NCBI GenBank assembly: GCA_964017065.1
Contig: OZ024786.1
Span: forward strand, 1,658,888 to 1,722,887
Direction of reading: 5' to 3'
DNA from: Haliclona indistincta
Lineage: Eukaryota; Porifera; Demospongiae; Haplosclerida; Chalinidae
DNA: 64,000 nucleotides
Below the pieces are notes generated by a model. The model had not been told where the DNA came from and made no database searches. It worked only from the letters and a program-made list of their open reading frames with translations. Within the stretch, counting starts at the first letter, position 1; every line of letters starts with the position of its first letter. This document shows, piece after piece, positions 11,688 through 22,209 of this stretch. Both the position numbers and the translations under genes were made by a program.

Positions 11688-12006
11688 TGTTGCAGTGATA
11701 TTTCAACGCAGCAATGGATTAACAAGAAGATAACTCAATCGAATTTATTAGAACAAGAGCAATAGTATGAAGGCAGCAGAAAAGGAACAGTAAGTAGTGA
11801 ACAGAAGTGAACTACTTATATAGAGAAAATCATGCTGACATAAAGTGATACATAACCTAACAAAAGAACAAAGACATGAATGGAAACTGCTGACGTACAA
11901 TAGACTAAAAGAAGTGATAAATGCTGACAGTACAACACTGAAAAGAAAGGGGTAACACAACACTTTAGCTACACACAATTGTTCTGTCAAGTGTCATTTC
12001 TCAACA
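11688..12006 (-). repeat. Copia 5' LTR
   Basis: 319 bp, nearly identical to 7455-7774. It is followed by the TSD copy AGCGC at 12007-12011. Confidence 0.9.
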
Positions 12007-12336
12007 AGCGCAACCAGTGGAGACACGCAAAGTACAATAGAAGTAGAAGGTTGAAGACCACGAACACTATCAAAAACCAATGGCAGCATGGCATAGTGAC
12101 TTCCCGAAACCGGTAGGTAGCGCGACAAAAACATCCCTTCCATTCACAAGACCTCTTACTGCTTCTCTTTGTTCTGGTTTCACCTCTTCATACCCTAGCC
12201 GGGCTGCTGCCGCGTCAATAGCACTGTCTAGAATACTATAGCTACATGTAGCTGCCATGATTATCGATTTAACCGCAGCTATGCAAGTTAGTGTAATTAT
12301 GAGTGCGCCGGAATGTTGGCGCACTGTTCCAATGAA

Positions 12337-13054
12337 TGAAGCACCTAAGGTGCAGATGCCTCGGTGGAATGACACATTATCCACAAACACAACTATCCAC
12401 CATTCCACAAACAAAGCAACTGCAGATGTATGTATGCAGGATTTCTGTACAGCAATCACAAAGCAGTGCTTTAGTTATGCAATCAGAAGCCAATCAGTGC
12501 TAACCACAATTCAACTGGGCGTGTCTACAGTGTTTAGCACAGCAGTTACACGCATACCACGAGCGAGATAGCTCCATAGCTTGCTTACATAATTTCTCTG
12601 GACCTGCGCTGCTATCCTGTAGTAAATTCTAACCTATCAGCTTCTAGGCAGTCAACTGTGGACAGCAAGTTTGCCTCCAGTGAAGAAGTCCAGATCGCCA
12701 GCAACGGTGAACAAATAGCGCCATAACTCACGAACTAAGCTTCGTATAAAGTTTTCACATGTTCGAAAGCGAGATAATACCATGTTCTACTTGAATTGCT
12801 AGTTTCAGAGCTTAACTTTCAGCGTGCGCTACAAAACCTAACCAGCCGTGAGCAATTCACGAGGTAACTTACGCACTAAGCTTTAAAATCAAGCTTCTGA
12901 AAATTCAAATCCGAGCAAGTATCGATTTCTACCCGTGTTGCTTGTTTCAGCGATTAGTTTTCAGCGAGCTACGAGAAATCGTTGCGACAGACTGACAGAA
13001 TGACTGACTGACACCACGATTACTGTATGCCTCGTGGCTCCGCCCACCGAGGCA
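12337..13054. mobile_element. MITE of the TGCCTCGGTGG family, copy 1
   Basis: Ends carry 'GATGCCTCGGTGG' on the left and 'CCACCGAGGCATAA' on the right. The left border has the small palindrome 'GCACCTAAGGTGC', also present at other copies. The internal sequence matches copies at 23.3-24.6 kb and 24.6-25.2 kb. It has no coding capacity and is inserted in the 5' region of the R' helicase. Confidence 0.75.
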
Positions 13055-13139
13055 TAACTACGGTCAACCCCAGGGGGGGTCGGACATGCAAAATCAATTA
13101 ACATTCCAAGCATTCTTGTTATTGCACGTGTTCAACTGA

Positions 13140-14092
13140 ATGGAGCGATCAACTCTTTCTTCTGTCTCTTTCGTTCCTGCATCGTCGCGTCCAGGTTACG
13201 ATCCTAGCTTGCCTGAAGACCAGGTTTGTTTGCTGTCGGTTGGGCCTACTTTCAAGTACGTTATACCGTCGTTTGAGGTACTGCAAGTAGATCTACAGCA
13301 AGCAAGAGTCAAGGGGTACGACAGCTATGGAAAGGAGATCCATTATGACTTTTTTATTCGTAGTGACATCGATCTGAACCGTAGCTATCCAGCTTGGCTA
13401 GTTATTAAGGAAGCAGTGTGTGTCCAGGTATGCATTTATCAGTATAATTTTTATAGTACTAGTAGTTAATACATTGTGTTTTATACATGAAGGTTGAAGA
13501 GTTTAACAGATCTGCTAGTACAACAGGACTGATTTTACCTTCCCAGGGTGTGATAATTGTTTGGAAATGGTCTTGGGATGACAACGAAAGTGATGCGGTT
13601 GAATCTGATTCATCAATTACTAGTGATGTACCAGAACATTATAATCCTGATCTCCAGAGTGATATATCTGATTCTGAAAATGACAACTCATCATCCTGTA
13701 TTGGTATCTCTGACACAGTCACCTTTAAATGTATAGGAACTGTTCATGATCATCATGCTCAAGAGACACTGAGTAAAGTTGTACAGCTACAGAAAACAGG
13801 AGTTGTCTCTGTTAGACTAAAACCTGAGCCCGAAAATACACATGATTCTAAAGCCATTGCTATTCAGTGCTTAGTAGATGAAGAATGGCATCGGATAGGA
13901 TATATTGTTAGAGAAGCATTGGATGAAGTACACAACGCATTAAATCAAGAAAAAATTGTGAATGTATCATTTTCTTGGGTAAAGTACTTGGTGGTGTGGC
14001 AACGTTCTGGACCTGGATTCTATGCCGGAGTAGATATTACTATCAACGGAAAATGGTGTTCTGTAATACATAAATCTGCTAGTACACGATAA
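13140..14092 (+). CDS. HIRAN-domain protein of element A
   Basis: Two exons, 13140-13427 and 13493-14092, with a 65-bp GT-AG intron; 295 aa. The N-terminal ~95 residues have no family I know. Residues ~115-165 are acidic and Ser-rich. Residues ~173-279 look like a HIRAN domain: 'FKCIGTVHDHH', 'VSVRLKPEPENTHDSKAIAI' and 'HRIGYIVREALDEV'. HIRAN domains bind DNA ends, as in HLTF, and often accompany helicases or nucleases. Here the domain stands alone, next to and convergent with the large element A gene, so it may help handle transposon DNA ends (inference). Start choice: first ATG after the left TIR. Confidence 0.72.
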
Positions 14093-14177
14093 CAACAATG
14101 TCAGTATCATATCATTATAATCAATGAACAAGTTCAATAATAATTTGTTAACCCAATATTAATCAATTAACATTATG

Positions 14178-17100
14178 TCACTGTTGAGCATAACTATGGT
14201 CAAAAACATGAACATGTTCATTAGGAAGAGGTGGCAACTCTATTGGCTTGTTGTGAAATTCTGCCCTGACACTTAAAGTACCTCTGACGGGCATTGTAGC
14301 CCGTCTAGGTGCGAATGCTGCTGGCTGTTCCCTTCTTGGAACCCGTCTGCATTTTCTTTTGTCAGTAGATCTCTGCTCATTGAAGTCAGGCATTGGTCCT
14401 TCATAAAATCGTGTGTGACTCGAAGTGTGATAGTAAAATGGTAGATCTGGATCAAGACGTTTTGTTAGTTCAACACAGGCTTTTCGAAAACCGAACTTGA
14501 CCTCTTTTGTAGTGAAATTTTGCCCAACGCTGTCTCTTAAAACACTAAAAAAACACTCTACGTCATCAGTGCTACTCGCTCTTGGGTGTTCTGGCTTTCT
14601 GCCACTGTTAACATTTTCTTGACGACGCCATTCTCTTGTTTCGATATTTGCAAGTACAGCCACAAGTGTCTCTCTAGAGAATCCCAGTATACCATCAATT
14701 CTCCTATCACATGGACAACATAACTAAAAATAATAGCATTCATTTTCTTACTAACCTGTTCACTTCCAAAGTGCTAAAATCATACATGTAGGTATGCCAT
14801 GGCATAAGCTCGTCCAAGATGAAATTTAGAAAGTGATAGTTGAATCTGCAGCGCTGAATTTCAGAGAGACCGCGTTCATCACATGCCCGTCTCCAATTCC
14901 AGATAGTTTCTATGAAAGTAGCCTCAAAAGTGTAACCTTTTCTTGCCATAAACTTCTGAAGGTCTGGATTGAAAAGTCGCTCTGCATCAATCACTGATTG
15001 CTTTCGTGCCCCAGTCAGTGCAGGATATGTTAAACTAGATGTTGGATCAGACAAGGCTTCCACATACCGCTGCAATTGAAGTCGATTTGGTCCACCTCCT
15101 CTAGTTTGTGAAGCAATTCTCTGTAATAGAATAAATTGTAATTGTATACATGTACATACTTAGATAATGGCTCGCACCTTAAAAACATGAGCCTCATCCT
15201 CTCGTTCACAAAATGTAGTGTGCGTAAGAGAATGTATCTCAGGAACGTGCAAGTGGACTCTGAAATTGACACCTTGCTGTTCCAGTTGTAGTATTTGATA
15301 GGAATAATCTAACTGTGCCAGAATAGACCGCATCATGTCTGTAAAGTCTTCTTCTTGACCTACAAAATAAAGTCAATCATCATGATAAAATAATAATGAT
15401 CATCGGCTACCTGCTTTCCATGTGTTGCATATATAACCAGGAGGTACGGTCATTGGCCGAAGTTGTACAACAATTTGCTCTATTGACAACCCTCTTTTTC
15501 TCATATTTTGGATTTCACAAAGAAATGTAGCAGATACAGCTGGGTTCACCTTGCTAGCAACTACGGTACCATCCGGCAATGCTGCATTATGAGTCATGCA
15601 ATAAATTATTTGCCATCAAGTTACTTACATATCGGTGTGAGCATGGCCAGTAGTGTGTCTTTGTTCAGTCTGCCATATTTATTTCTCACATTGGTTCGAA
15701 TTTGTAGCACAGACAGTGCACGTGAGTATCCCTTAGTCCGCAAGTAATTAAACTCGCCATTGCTAACAAAACCTGTAAATAACTATGTTAAACAGATATT
15801 CATTACATTATGCTTTCTGCTTACCTGCAACCTTCATCCCCAACTTCATCATTTCATTGATAAGACAATTCACAATTCTTCTGATATCCTGTTCTTTCAG
15901 GCCTGCATAAGGAATGCACTGAACTGGAATTGCGTAGGGTTTTTGATCACGCAGCTCAGAGCTTATCATGACCACGAAAATATGTGTTGCTGGCTTGCGT
16001 CGAAATTGTGTTGTTCTTTTGATGACATCTACTCGTGCCTTTCGAATCTGTCCTAACTTTCTTGGTAGGTTAACTTCTTCGTAGTCAGCATGAGGATCAC
16101 AGGCAATGTCTTGTGCAGCCTTCACATCAACCCGTAGAGTTCGAGTGCTTGCAAGTAGCTTAGAAAGCTCCTCTATATCCCAAGTCAATGCAAACATAAC
16201 TTTTTCAGTAGCATTTCCGGCCTTTAATTTCTCTTCATATGTTTTCTGTGAATTCTGTAGTGCTATACATAGAAATTTATAAATTTATGGTGTTTATAAT
16301 CATTAGCACGCCTACTTTCTTTGAGGAACTTCAAATCCAAGTCAATACTCTTCAATATAGTTGCTAAATCTTGTTTTACTTGACCAGGGGTTGATCTTGA
16401 AGTTAAGCCAACACTTTCAGTGAAACGAACTTGCTCTTGATAGTTCTTGTATAGTTGCTCCAGTTTCCCATTGTTAAGATCAACATCACCTGACCACTTT
16501 CCAGTAGTTGATTCCCATGTTCCTTTAACGACATCGCATCCATCAGCCTTTATCCACCACCATGTTTTAATAGAGGCAACCTTTTGTAAGGCTGCTGTCT
16601 GCCAATAATAGAACATTAAAATTAATGTTAACAGCTTAAATAAGGCAAGTGCACCTGAATCTCTGGGCCAGTAGTAAAGCCACTTTTCTCTATGTCTCTT
16701 CGAAGCGTTCGCTCAGAGACAGCGGGGACATTAACTAGAGCCTATAAAAATTTTACTATGATTCTTAAAACATGAGAGCAAATTCAATAAACTTACATCA
16801 AGTGGATTAATTGATGAGTTCGTATTAAAATCTGCTTGCATAATTGGAACATAACTCCACATTGGTCCACAAAACAGCTTCGACCATTTGGTACCAAAAA
16901 GAACATACATACTCTGCAACCATTGTCTGTAATCAGATGGACAGGTCACCTACATGCAAAGTGTTAATTCAAGATGAGTGGAGTCACATAGCACCTGGTG
17001 CAAGTGCTAATACTCACCTGTCTGATAGATGAAGCTGTGTAGAAACACACAATGTGCTCTAGTAGTCCCATAGGCATTCTAGACACGGGAATAAGCGGGC

Positions 17101-17978
17101 CAGAAGCATCAGGTCGTGTTGTGCCTAATGCCTTTGCCAACTTATATATGAGATTTGGGCGACCAGCCTCTTTCAAGCACTCCATGCCTGCCACTGCTAA
17201 CTGCAGAAAATCTTGTGGAACTGCAGGAATTGACTTAGCTTGCAAGTATGATACGAACAGATCTGACAACAATCGTAGCTGATCCTCTGAGTCACTAAGC
17301 TGTGCCATTATCCTTTGACATGAATCAACGGCTTCAGTTAGTGTCAATTGGTTATCAACATCTGTCACTGTGCTGGTTATATCAGCAGCAGGATGTGTAG
17401 ATCTCATGTAGTGCTTTTCTGCTTCCAGTGGGGAAGCAAACTTTGATGATAGATATCTTGAAACCTTTGATCGACAAGCAATTCCTGTATGAAATATGAT
17501 TGTTGTTTACAAACAATGATGATAAATACCATACTATCTCACCAGAACGGCAGTGAGAAGTCTTTGCATATGATTGAACAAATGTGGCAGCTTTATTCCA
17601 AAAATAAATACTCTTTCGGAAAGACCAGGACTTTCCATCAGTGGAAATTAGAATAAATTGTATCAAACCAGCTGTTTCCTCACTCGACCAGCTTCCAGCA
17701 GCAGGCTCGAGCTTGAGCTCACTACTTCCACTGCTTTCCTCGTCAAATAAAACTTTCTTGACTCCAACAGCACTAGCATTCTGAGAGCCTTCGATCAACG
17801 AGCGAAGCCCTGGTCTCTTGGGTGTTTCCAATAGGCTGAGCTCTGCAACTGATGCAGCCAAGTCTAGATCGTTTGTTTGAGTTGCCGGTGCCGTGCATCT
17901 CTCAGGGGTGACGGGAGCTGTGTTGCCATCATGTTCGACGTCTTGTTCAAGCCTGCGTTTCTTCTGTCGTCGTTGCAT
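14178..17978 (-). CDS. 1083-aa putative transposase of element A (11 exons)
   Basis: Exons on the minus strand: 17978-17543, 17484-17018, 16949-16797, 16741-16655, 16598-16316, 16262-15825, 15772-15629, 15581-15411, 15359-15178, 15120-14756, 14703-14178. All junctions are GT-AG and all phases agree, giving 3252 nt with no internal stop. Introns are about 46-73 nt. Visible parts: Lys/Arg-rich N-terminus ('RRQKKRRL', possible nuclear signal); a Trp-rich block at ~95-165 that may be Myb/SANT-like ('WSSEETAGLIQFI'); 'KTWWWIKADGCDVVKG' (~393-408); 'GFVSNGEFNYLRTKGYSR' (~621); 'ACDERGLSEIQRCRFNYHFL'; and 'SSTDDVECFFSVLRDSVGQN' (~951-970). The last resembles the acidic helix near the end of several DDE-type transposases. 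I cannot name the family; catalytic residues are guesses. Confidence 0.75.
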
Positions 17979-18351
17979 GCTCGCAAATCAATTCACTGAC
18001 TTCTTTCGCTCGTAGCAGATTCGGAGTGCAGGGGATCGCTGAGGATCGCAACTTTAATCGAAAGAACACATTAAACTCTATCGGTTTCACTTCACTTCAG
18101 TTGAAAATCTGTTGCATTTCGTGCAATAAACGTGTAAAAGTATTTCGCCATATATTTTCATTGACAGTCGGCTCGCTCAGGCTCGCTCATGTGACATCCT
18201 GTCCGACCCCCCCTGGGTCAACCCCATTCACCACGATTCACCCGGCCCTACCATTTTTCTTCCGGTCTTCGCCACTCCCCTCGTTACGCCCCTTAAATTG
18301 CGCTCTCTCCAACGTTTCCAGTAGGGCCTGGGGACGAGGCTAAACTGCTTG

Positions 18352-18533
18352 GCTGTGGTGTGCTGCAACCTTCTGTCTGATCGCGATCCGGGGTCTCAGC
18401 ACTAGCACTCTCCGTTTGTATACTGGTCATGGTACTGCGTTCACCACCACTGGCAGACGCTGGTCCGACCACGTGCGGTCGCCTCCTTATATGGTAACTG
18501 CTATTTTTATAACACCCGTCATCTTCGGATGTT
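18352..18533 (+). promoter_or_regulatory. Possible original promoter of kinase gene K1, now split off by element B
   Basis: This short unique stretch lies between R' and element B. It contains CCTTATATGG (18485-18494), a perfect CArG/SRE match, and CTATTTTTATAAC (18501-18513), which fits a MEF2 site or TATA box. Before element B inserted, this would have been about 100 bp upstream of the K1 ATG. Function is inferred from motifs only. Confidence 0.35.
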
Positions 18534-18589
18534 GTTTACGGCGAGGGGTCCGACACAGGCTGATTTTGCGTACGAGATTTCAAATTCGC

Positions 18590-18775
18590 GGTGATTTCAA
18601 GATTTCGCACGTGATTTCAGAGATTTCATGATTTCGCTCGTGATTTCAGATTTCGCACGTGATTTCAGATTTCGCACGTGATTTCAGAGATTTCATGATT
18701 TTGCTCGTGATTTCTGAGATTTCATGGATTTCGCTCGTGATTTCAGGATTTCTTTGTGATTTCAGGATTTCAGTG
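18590..18775. repeat. Left subterminal repeat array of element B
   Basis: About ten degenerate copies of a ~17-bp unit containing 'CGTGATTTCAG' and 'AGATTTC'. A matching array lies at the other end. Confidence 0.7.
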
Positions 18776-19162
18776 GCAGTAAAACGAGACTTTGAGAACT
18801 GAATACTAGGTGCAGGAAGGCTTATTCTGGTAATAATTAACTGCTAGACGCCTAGAGTAGCGTTCGTAGTAAGCTTTCGATCTATAATGTAGCCATAGAT
18901 AATAATTATTTTCTATTATCGTCTATTATGTAGCTAATTCAAAATTGGTGTGTGATTGGGAGCTTGACTGAATTTATTATACTTATTCTTCACTGTCACT
19001 GTACATTGGCTTTCCTTTCTAAAACTCTGAATGGGCTAGATGTTAATACTAGAGTATAATTGAGATAATATAATCTGAAATGTTCAAACAAAAACTTATA
19101 GTTGTGACCATGCTTTATTTGGCACAATTTTTTATGTAAATAAAAATTATGATGCAACAAAA

Positions 19163-21585
19163 CTATTCATCATTGTACTCTTCTGTCTTCAGCACTCTAT
19201 TGGAAACTCTTCGTCTCTTGAGCACTGGAAAAGGTTCTACCACACCAGTTTTAAGCACCTTCAAAAAGTGATCACGTAACTCTTGTTGATTAAATATTAC
19301 TGTTAAGGGGTCTCTTCCAAGTGCCAAGCATGTGGCTATTGCAGTCGCATAAAGCCCACAATCTGTACTGCCAGTTTGTCTTGCAATATTCATTAAATTG
19401 ATCATCAGGGGATTACTCTTGCAATGAACAAGTTGCGCAATAGTTTTCAGTGTTCCCTTATTAAGAGATGTGAACGAAGTATCATAAACTTCTATGATGC
19501 CGCATTTAATTTGAAGTGTCGCCCAGTGACATCCTCTAATATGCAGAATTTGCAGTGTCTGACCTCTTGGATCATAATTAAGGGGTGTTGTGTTTTGCAA
19601 TAGCGTGTTCTGCAAGCCACTAATTGTTGGACAAGTGGTCTTTAAAAGACTCTGATATGCATTAATATGCAAGTCTGTCAGTTCTTTACCATTCATAACG
19701 ATATTGTAGTCTCTCTTTGTCAGCGTTATGTTGCCATGTCTTACCCATTTTTGTTCTTCAACCTTTTGTGTCTGTTTACCTGCAGGTCTATGTTTAGTCA
19801 TTGCCTCTTGGTTGTGTTTCTTTTGAGTAGCGAGAGAGTGTGTCGAGAGAGTCGAGAGAGTGTGTCTATCCACAGGTGAGTTGACTGAGGGAGTATCGGT
19901 CGAGAGAGTGTGTCTATCCACAGGTGAGTTGACCAAGTAAGCATCAGTCGAGAGAGTGTGTCTATCCACAGGTGAGTTGACTGAGAGAGTATCGGTCGAG
20001 AGAGTGTGTCTATCCACAGGTGAGTTGACCAAGTGAGCATCAGTCGAGAGAGTGTGTCTATCCACAGGTGAGTTGACTGAGGGAGTATCGGTCAAGAGAG
20101 TGTGTCTATCCACAGGTGAGTTGACCAAGTGAGCATCAGTCGAGAGAGTGTGTCTATCCACAGGTGAGTTGACCAAGTAAGCATCAGTCGAGAGAGTGTG
20201 TCTATCCACAGGTGAGTTGACTGAGAGAGTATCGGTCGAGAGAGTGTGTCTATCCACAGGTGAGTTGACCAAGTGAGCATCAGTCGAGAGAGTGTGTCTA
20301 TCCACAGGTGAGTTGACTGAGGGAGTATCGGTCAAGAGAGTGTGTCTATCCACAGGTGAGTTGACCAAGTGAGCATCAGTCGAGAGAGTATGTCTATCCA
20401 CAGGTGAGTTGACCAAGTAACCATCGATCGAGAGAGTGTGTCTATCCACAGGTAAGTCTGTGGGAGTATCGGTCGAGTGAGTGTGTGGAAAATTGTCATC
20501 TACAGGTGAGAGATCATCGATCGAGCAAGTGTGTTTACTCGCTGGTGTTTTAATTGAGAGAGTGTGAGGTGAGTTGACCAGGTGAGAATTTGGATAAATA
20601 CTATCATTGTTAGCCACAATGATAGAGTTTGTTGAGGAACGTTGAGCAACAGGTGAGAACTCAGATGGAGAATCTTCAGGTGAGAGACTAGATGCATATC
20701 CCCCTCCCTGTTTTAGGGAGGGGTTAGCCGAAAATGGTGATCGTTTTCAACTGATTCAAAGCTACTTGATTGCCTACTTTGAGCACAAAGTGCCAATTCA
20801 AAGCCTGTTTGTGTAGTCGAATCTGTCTGATCAGCAATGTCTATGTTAGATTGCTGGTGTTCTACACTAGAAGAAAGCTCAATGGGCTTTGCTAGATAGT
20901 TATCAAGTGTTGCATGACTCGAATCCGACTTTTTGCACTTAACGGCATGCCTGGTCCAGTTCGAAATCATTGGCTTGTTAGTTTTCATGTTAATGCCCAA
21001 TCTTATCTGGATTGAGCAGAGGCAACATTGAATTCTAGCTGTGCATGAGGTGTCGTTCACTTCCAACTTCACTTCATAATCCTTGTTTTCGGCTAAATTT
21101 TTCATTGATTGGCTAACCTTTTTACTCCGCTGCCAGCTGGCTATTTGCTGGCGTATGTAACTGTATATTTTATCAAGGCATGGTTTATTTTCTGAAATTT
21201 CTGCAGTTTGGCAGACCCTTTTACTGGTTGGAGCCATTGAAGATAATTCAGATTGTCGTTTTCGACTATCTTGCTGTAACTGTCTTTTAACATCGACTAT
21301 GAAACTGCTGATAAGATGGCGATGGCCTGGCAAAAACTTGCATCGAGAGCTACTAATTGAAGGCACAAACGTTTTGTCACCAGGGTGTTCACTATTGATG
21401 TACTCTTCAATTTCATGTAACGTATTTCCTGGACTTGTGTAGTCTGTGTTAATACCAGCAATCACCTGTAATGTATCGTATCCAGCGGCTAAAAAACTCT
21501 TGGTTATGTAGTCAGGTAACCTTGCAGCCATTAGTGCTCTGACCTGTTCTACTTGCTCTGAATATGTTACATTTTCACTGGCCAT
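19163..21585 (-). CDS. Zinc-finger plus Ulp1/C48-like protease protein of element B (frameshifted)
   Basis: ATG at 21585 (MASENVTYSEQVEQV). The first 290 codons (to 20713) include a helical N-terminus, 'CKFLPGHRHLISSFIVDVK' and a C2-HC finger-like segment (C-C-L-C ... H-A-V-K-C) with BED flavour. A stop at 20713 falls in a small palindrome. A second frame, open from about 20755, continues 'SANPSLKQGGGYASSLSPED' into ~15 tandem 16-aa units ('SPVDRHTLSTDAHLVN') and then a C-terminal Ulp1/SENP-type domain: 'RGCHWATLQI' (His), 'EVYDTSF' (Asp), 'QTGSTDCGLYATAIATCLAL' (Gln and Cys). All catalytic residues are present. Ulp1-like domains occur in several transposon families, e.g. KDZ. The frame change could be an intron, a lesion or an assembly error. 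Confidence 0.7.
19835..20470 (-). repeat. 48-bp tandem repeat inside the element B gene
   Basis: About 13 copies of a 48-bp unit containing 'TGTGTCTATCCACAGGTGAG'. The units fall into two or three alternating types, suggesting higher-order duplication. The length keeps the reading frame and encodes a 16-residue Asp/Ser/Thr-rich unit. Confidence 0.9.
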
Positions 21586-21949
21586 TGTATCTGTAAATTA
21601 TGACATCATGATAGTTTAAAATCTGTATGGTATAGCTACCTGCAAGTGCAAGATGTACTCAAATTTAAGATGTAGTCTTCAGTGATATTTGGACCAGCAA
21701 CTACATGTGTAATAATAGTGGCTGCTTTGCTATGTAACAAGAAATATGACTTACAAGTGTTTTGATTGCACAGGAAATGTTGAAGCCAAATAAAACTAAC
21801 AGTGGATTGCAGTGGACACAAAGAAACCACAATCAGAGCCAGACGGAGCCAGATCAAAGCAGAAGCACCACGTTTTATTTCCCGTTATGATTATGATTAC
21901 GGATAGTATACAGATATGTTTATAGTATACGGACATAAGTATACGGTGA

Positions 21950-22125
21950 TTTCGAGATTTCATTCGTGATTTCGAGATTTCAACGTGATTTCATGATTTC
22001 AACGTGGATTTCAAGATTTCGACGTGATTTACAGATTTCAACGTGATTTACAGATTTCACTAGAGATTTACAGATTTCATTATGATTTCATGATTTCAAC
22101 TGCGATTTCACCAGTAGGCGTACGA
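21950..22125. repeat. Right subterminal repeat array of element B
   Basis: Repeated 'CGTGATTTC'/'GATTTCAACGTGATTTACAG' motifs matching the left-end array. Confidence 0.7.
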
Positions 22126-22209
22126 GATTTCGTCTGTGTCGGACCCCTCGGTTTACGGGGTTACATGCTTCCTTGTTTACTGTAACTATAAAGAGTGCCT
22201 GAACTAGAA

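Larger units (their letters stand above)
7455..12006 (-). mobile_element. Full-length Ty1/copia LTR retrotransposon
   Basis: 4552 bp, bounded by near-identical ~320-bp LTRs that begin TGTTG and end CAACA, with a 5-bp TSD AGCGC. Transcription runs on the minus strand, so the right LTR is the 5' LTR. Domain order Gag, protease, integrase, RT, RNase H is that of Pseudoviridae-type elements. The two LTRs differ at about two positions near their ends, which indicates a recent insertion. One frameshift in pol makes this copy probably non-autonomous. It interrupts the helicase gene of R'. Confidence 0.93.
7377..12258 (-). pseudogene. RecQ-like helicase remnant, split by the copia insertion
   Basis: ATG at 12258 (MAATCS...). 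The N-terminus reads 'ARLGYEEVKPEQREAVRG' then Walker A in 'DVFVALPTGFGKSLC'. A small deletion near 12090 shifts the frame, giving a stop at 12070. In the next frame the protein continues 'PLVFDSVRGLQPSTS' and 'CVSPLVAL' up to the copia border. Reading resumes on the other side of the copia element at 7454 with 'IMDQ', restoring the helicase motif Ia 'SPLVALIMDQ', then is lost. It is homologous to the intact 469-aa helicase at 52375-53839. This is the cargo gene of R'. Confidence 0.78.
13071..18215. mobile_element. Element A: two-gene TIR transposon with 9-bp TSD
   Basis: 16-bp perfect TIRs, 'CAGGGGGGGTCGGACA' at 13071-13086 and its inverse at 18200-18215. Both flanks carry GGTCAACCC (13062-13070 and 18216-18224), a 9-bp target duplication; the exact border is ambiguous by a base or two because of C/G runs. 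It encodes two convergent spliced genes: a 295-aa HIRAN-domain protein (plus) and an intact 1083-aa protein (minus) that is the best transposase candidate. Intact frames and splice sites suggest recent activity. A 9-bp TSD is seen in Mutator-like elements, but the protein does not obviously match that family. Confidence 0.8.
7290..18342. mobile_element. Old RecQ-helicase TIR transposon (R'), filled with nested insertions
   Basis: The left end 'TAGTCTGGTCCCCAG' (7290) and right end 'CTGGGGACGAGGCTA' (ending 18342) are inverted repeats, closely matching the ends of element R at 52183-54092. The same 9-bp target duplication AACTGCTTG flanks both ends (7281-7289 and 18343-18351). Removing the copia element (7455-12006), the MITE near 12337-13054 and element A (13071-18215) leaves roughly 0.8 kb with the start of a RecQ-like helicase on the minus strand. 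It is an inactive relic. Confidence 0.75.
18542..22150. mobile_element. Element B: TIR element with Ulp1-like protease gene
   Basis: 17-bp perfect TIRs 'CGAGGGGTCCGACACAG' (18542-18558) and inverse (22134-22150), flanked by an 8-bp target duplication GTTTACGG (18534-18541 and 22151-22158). Both subterminal regions (18590-18775 and 21950-22125) are arrays of short 'CGTGATTTC' motifs, as found where transposases bind. The inside carries one minus-strand coding region (19163-21585). No recognisable DDE transposase is present, so it may be non-autonomous, or its transposase is unrecognised. Confidence 0.8.

Noticed and set aside
11670..11692. Possible tRNA-Met gene from the CTGGGCGCATAACC match
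   Set aside because: Only the anticodon stem-loop matches; its position against the LTR identifies it as a primer-binding site.
19798..20280. Alternative repeat frames (MLTWSTHLWIDTLSR...) in element B
   Set aside because: Out-of-frame shadows of the 48-bp repeat; the frame leading into the Ulp1-like domain is the real one.
19835..20470. Possible CRISPR-like array
   Set aside because: The units are contiguous 48-bp coding repeats without unique spacers, in an animal genome.
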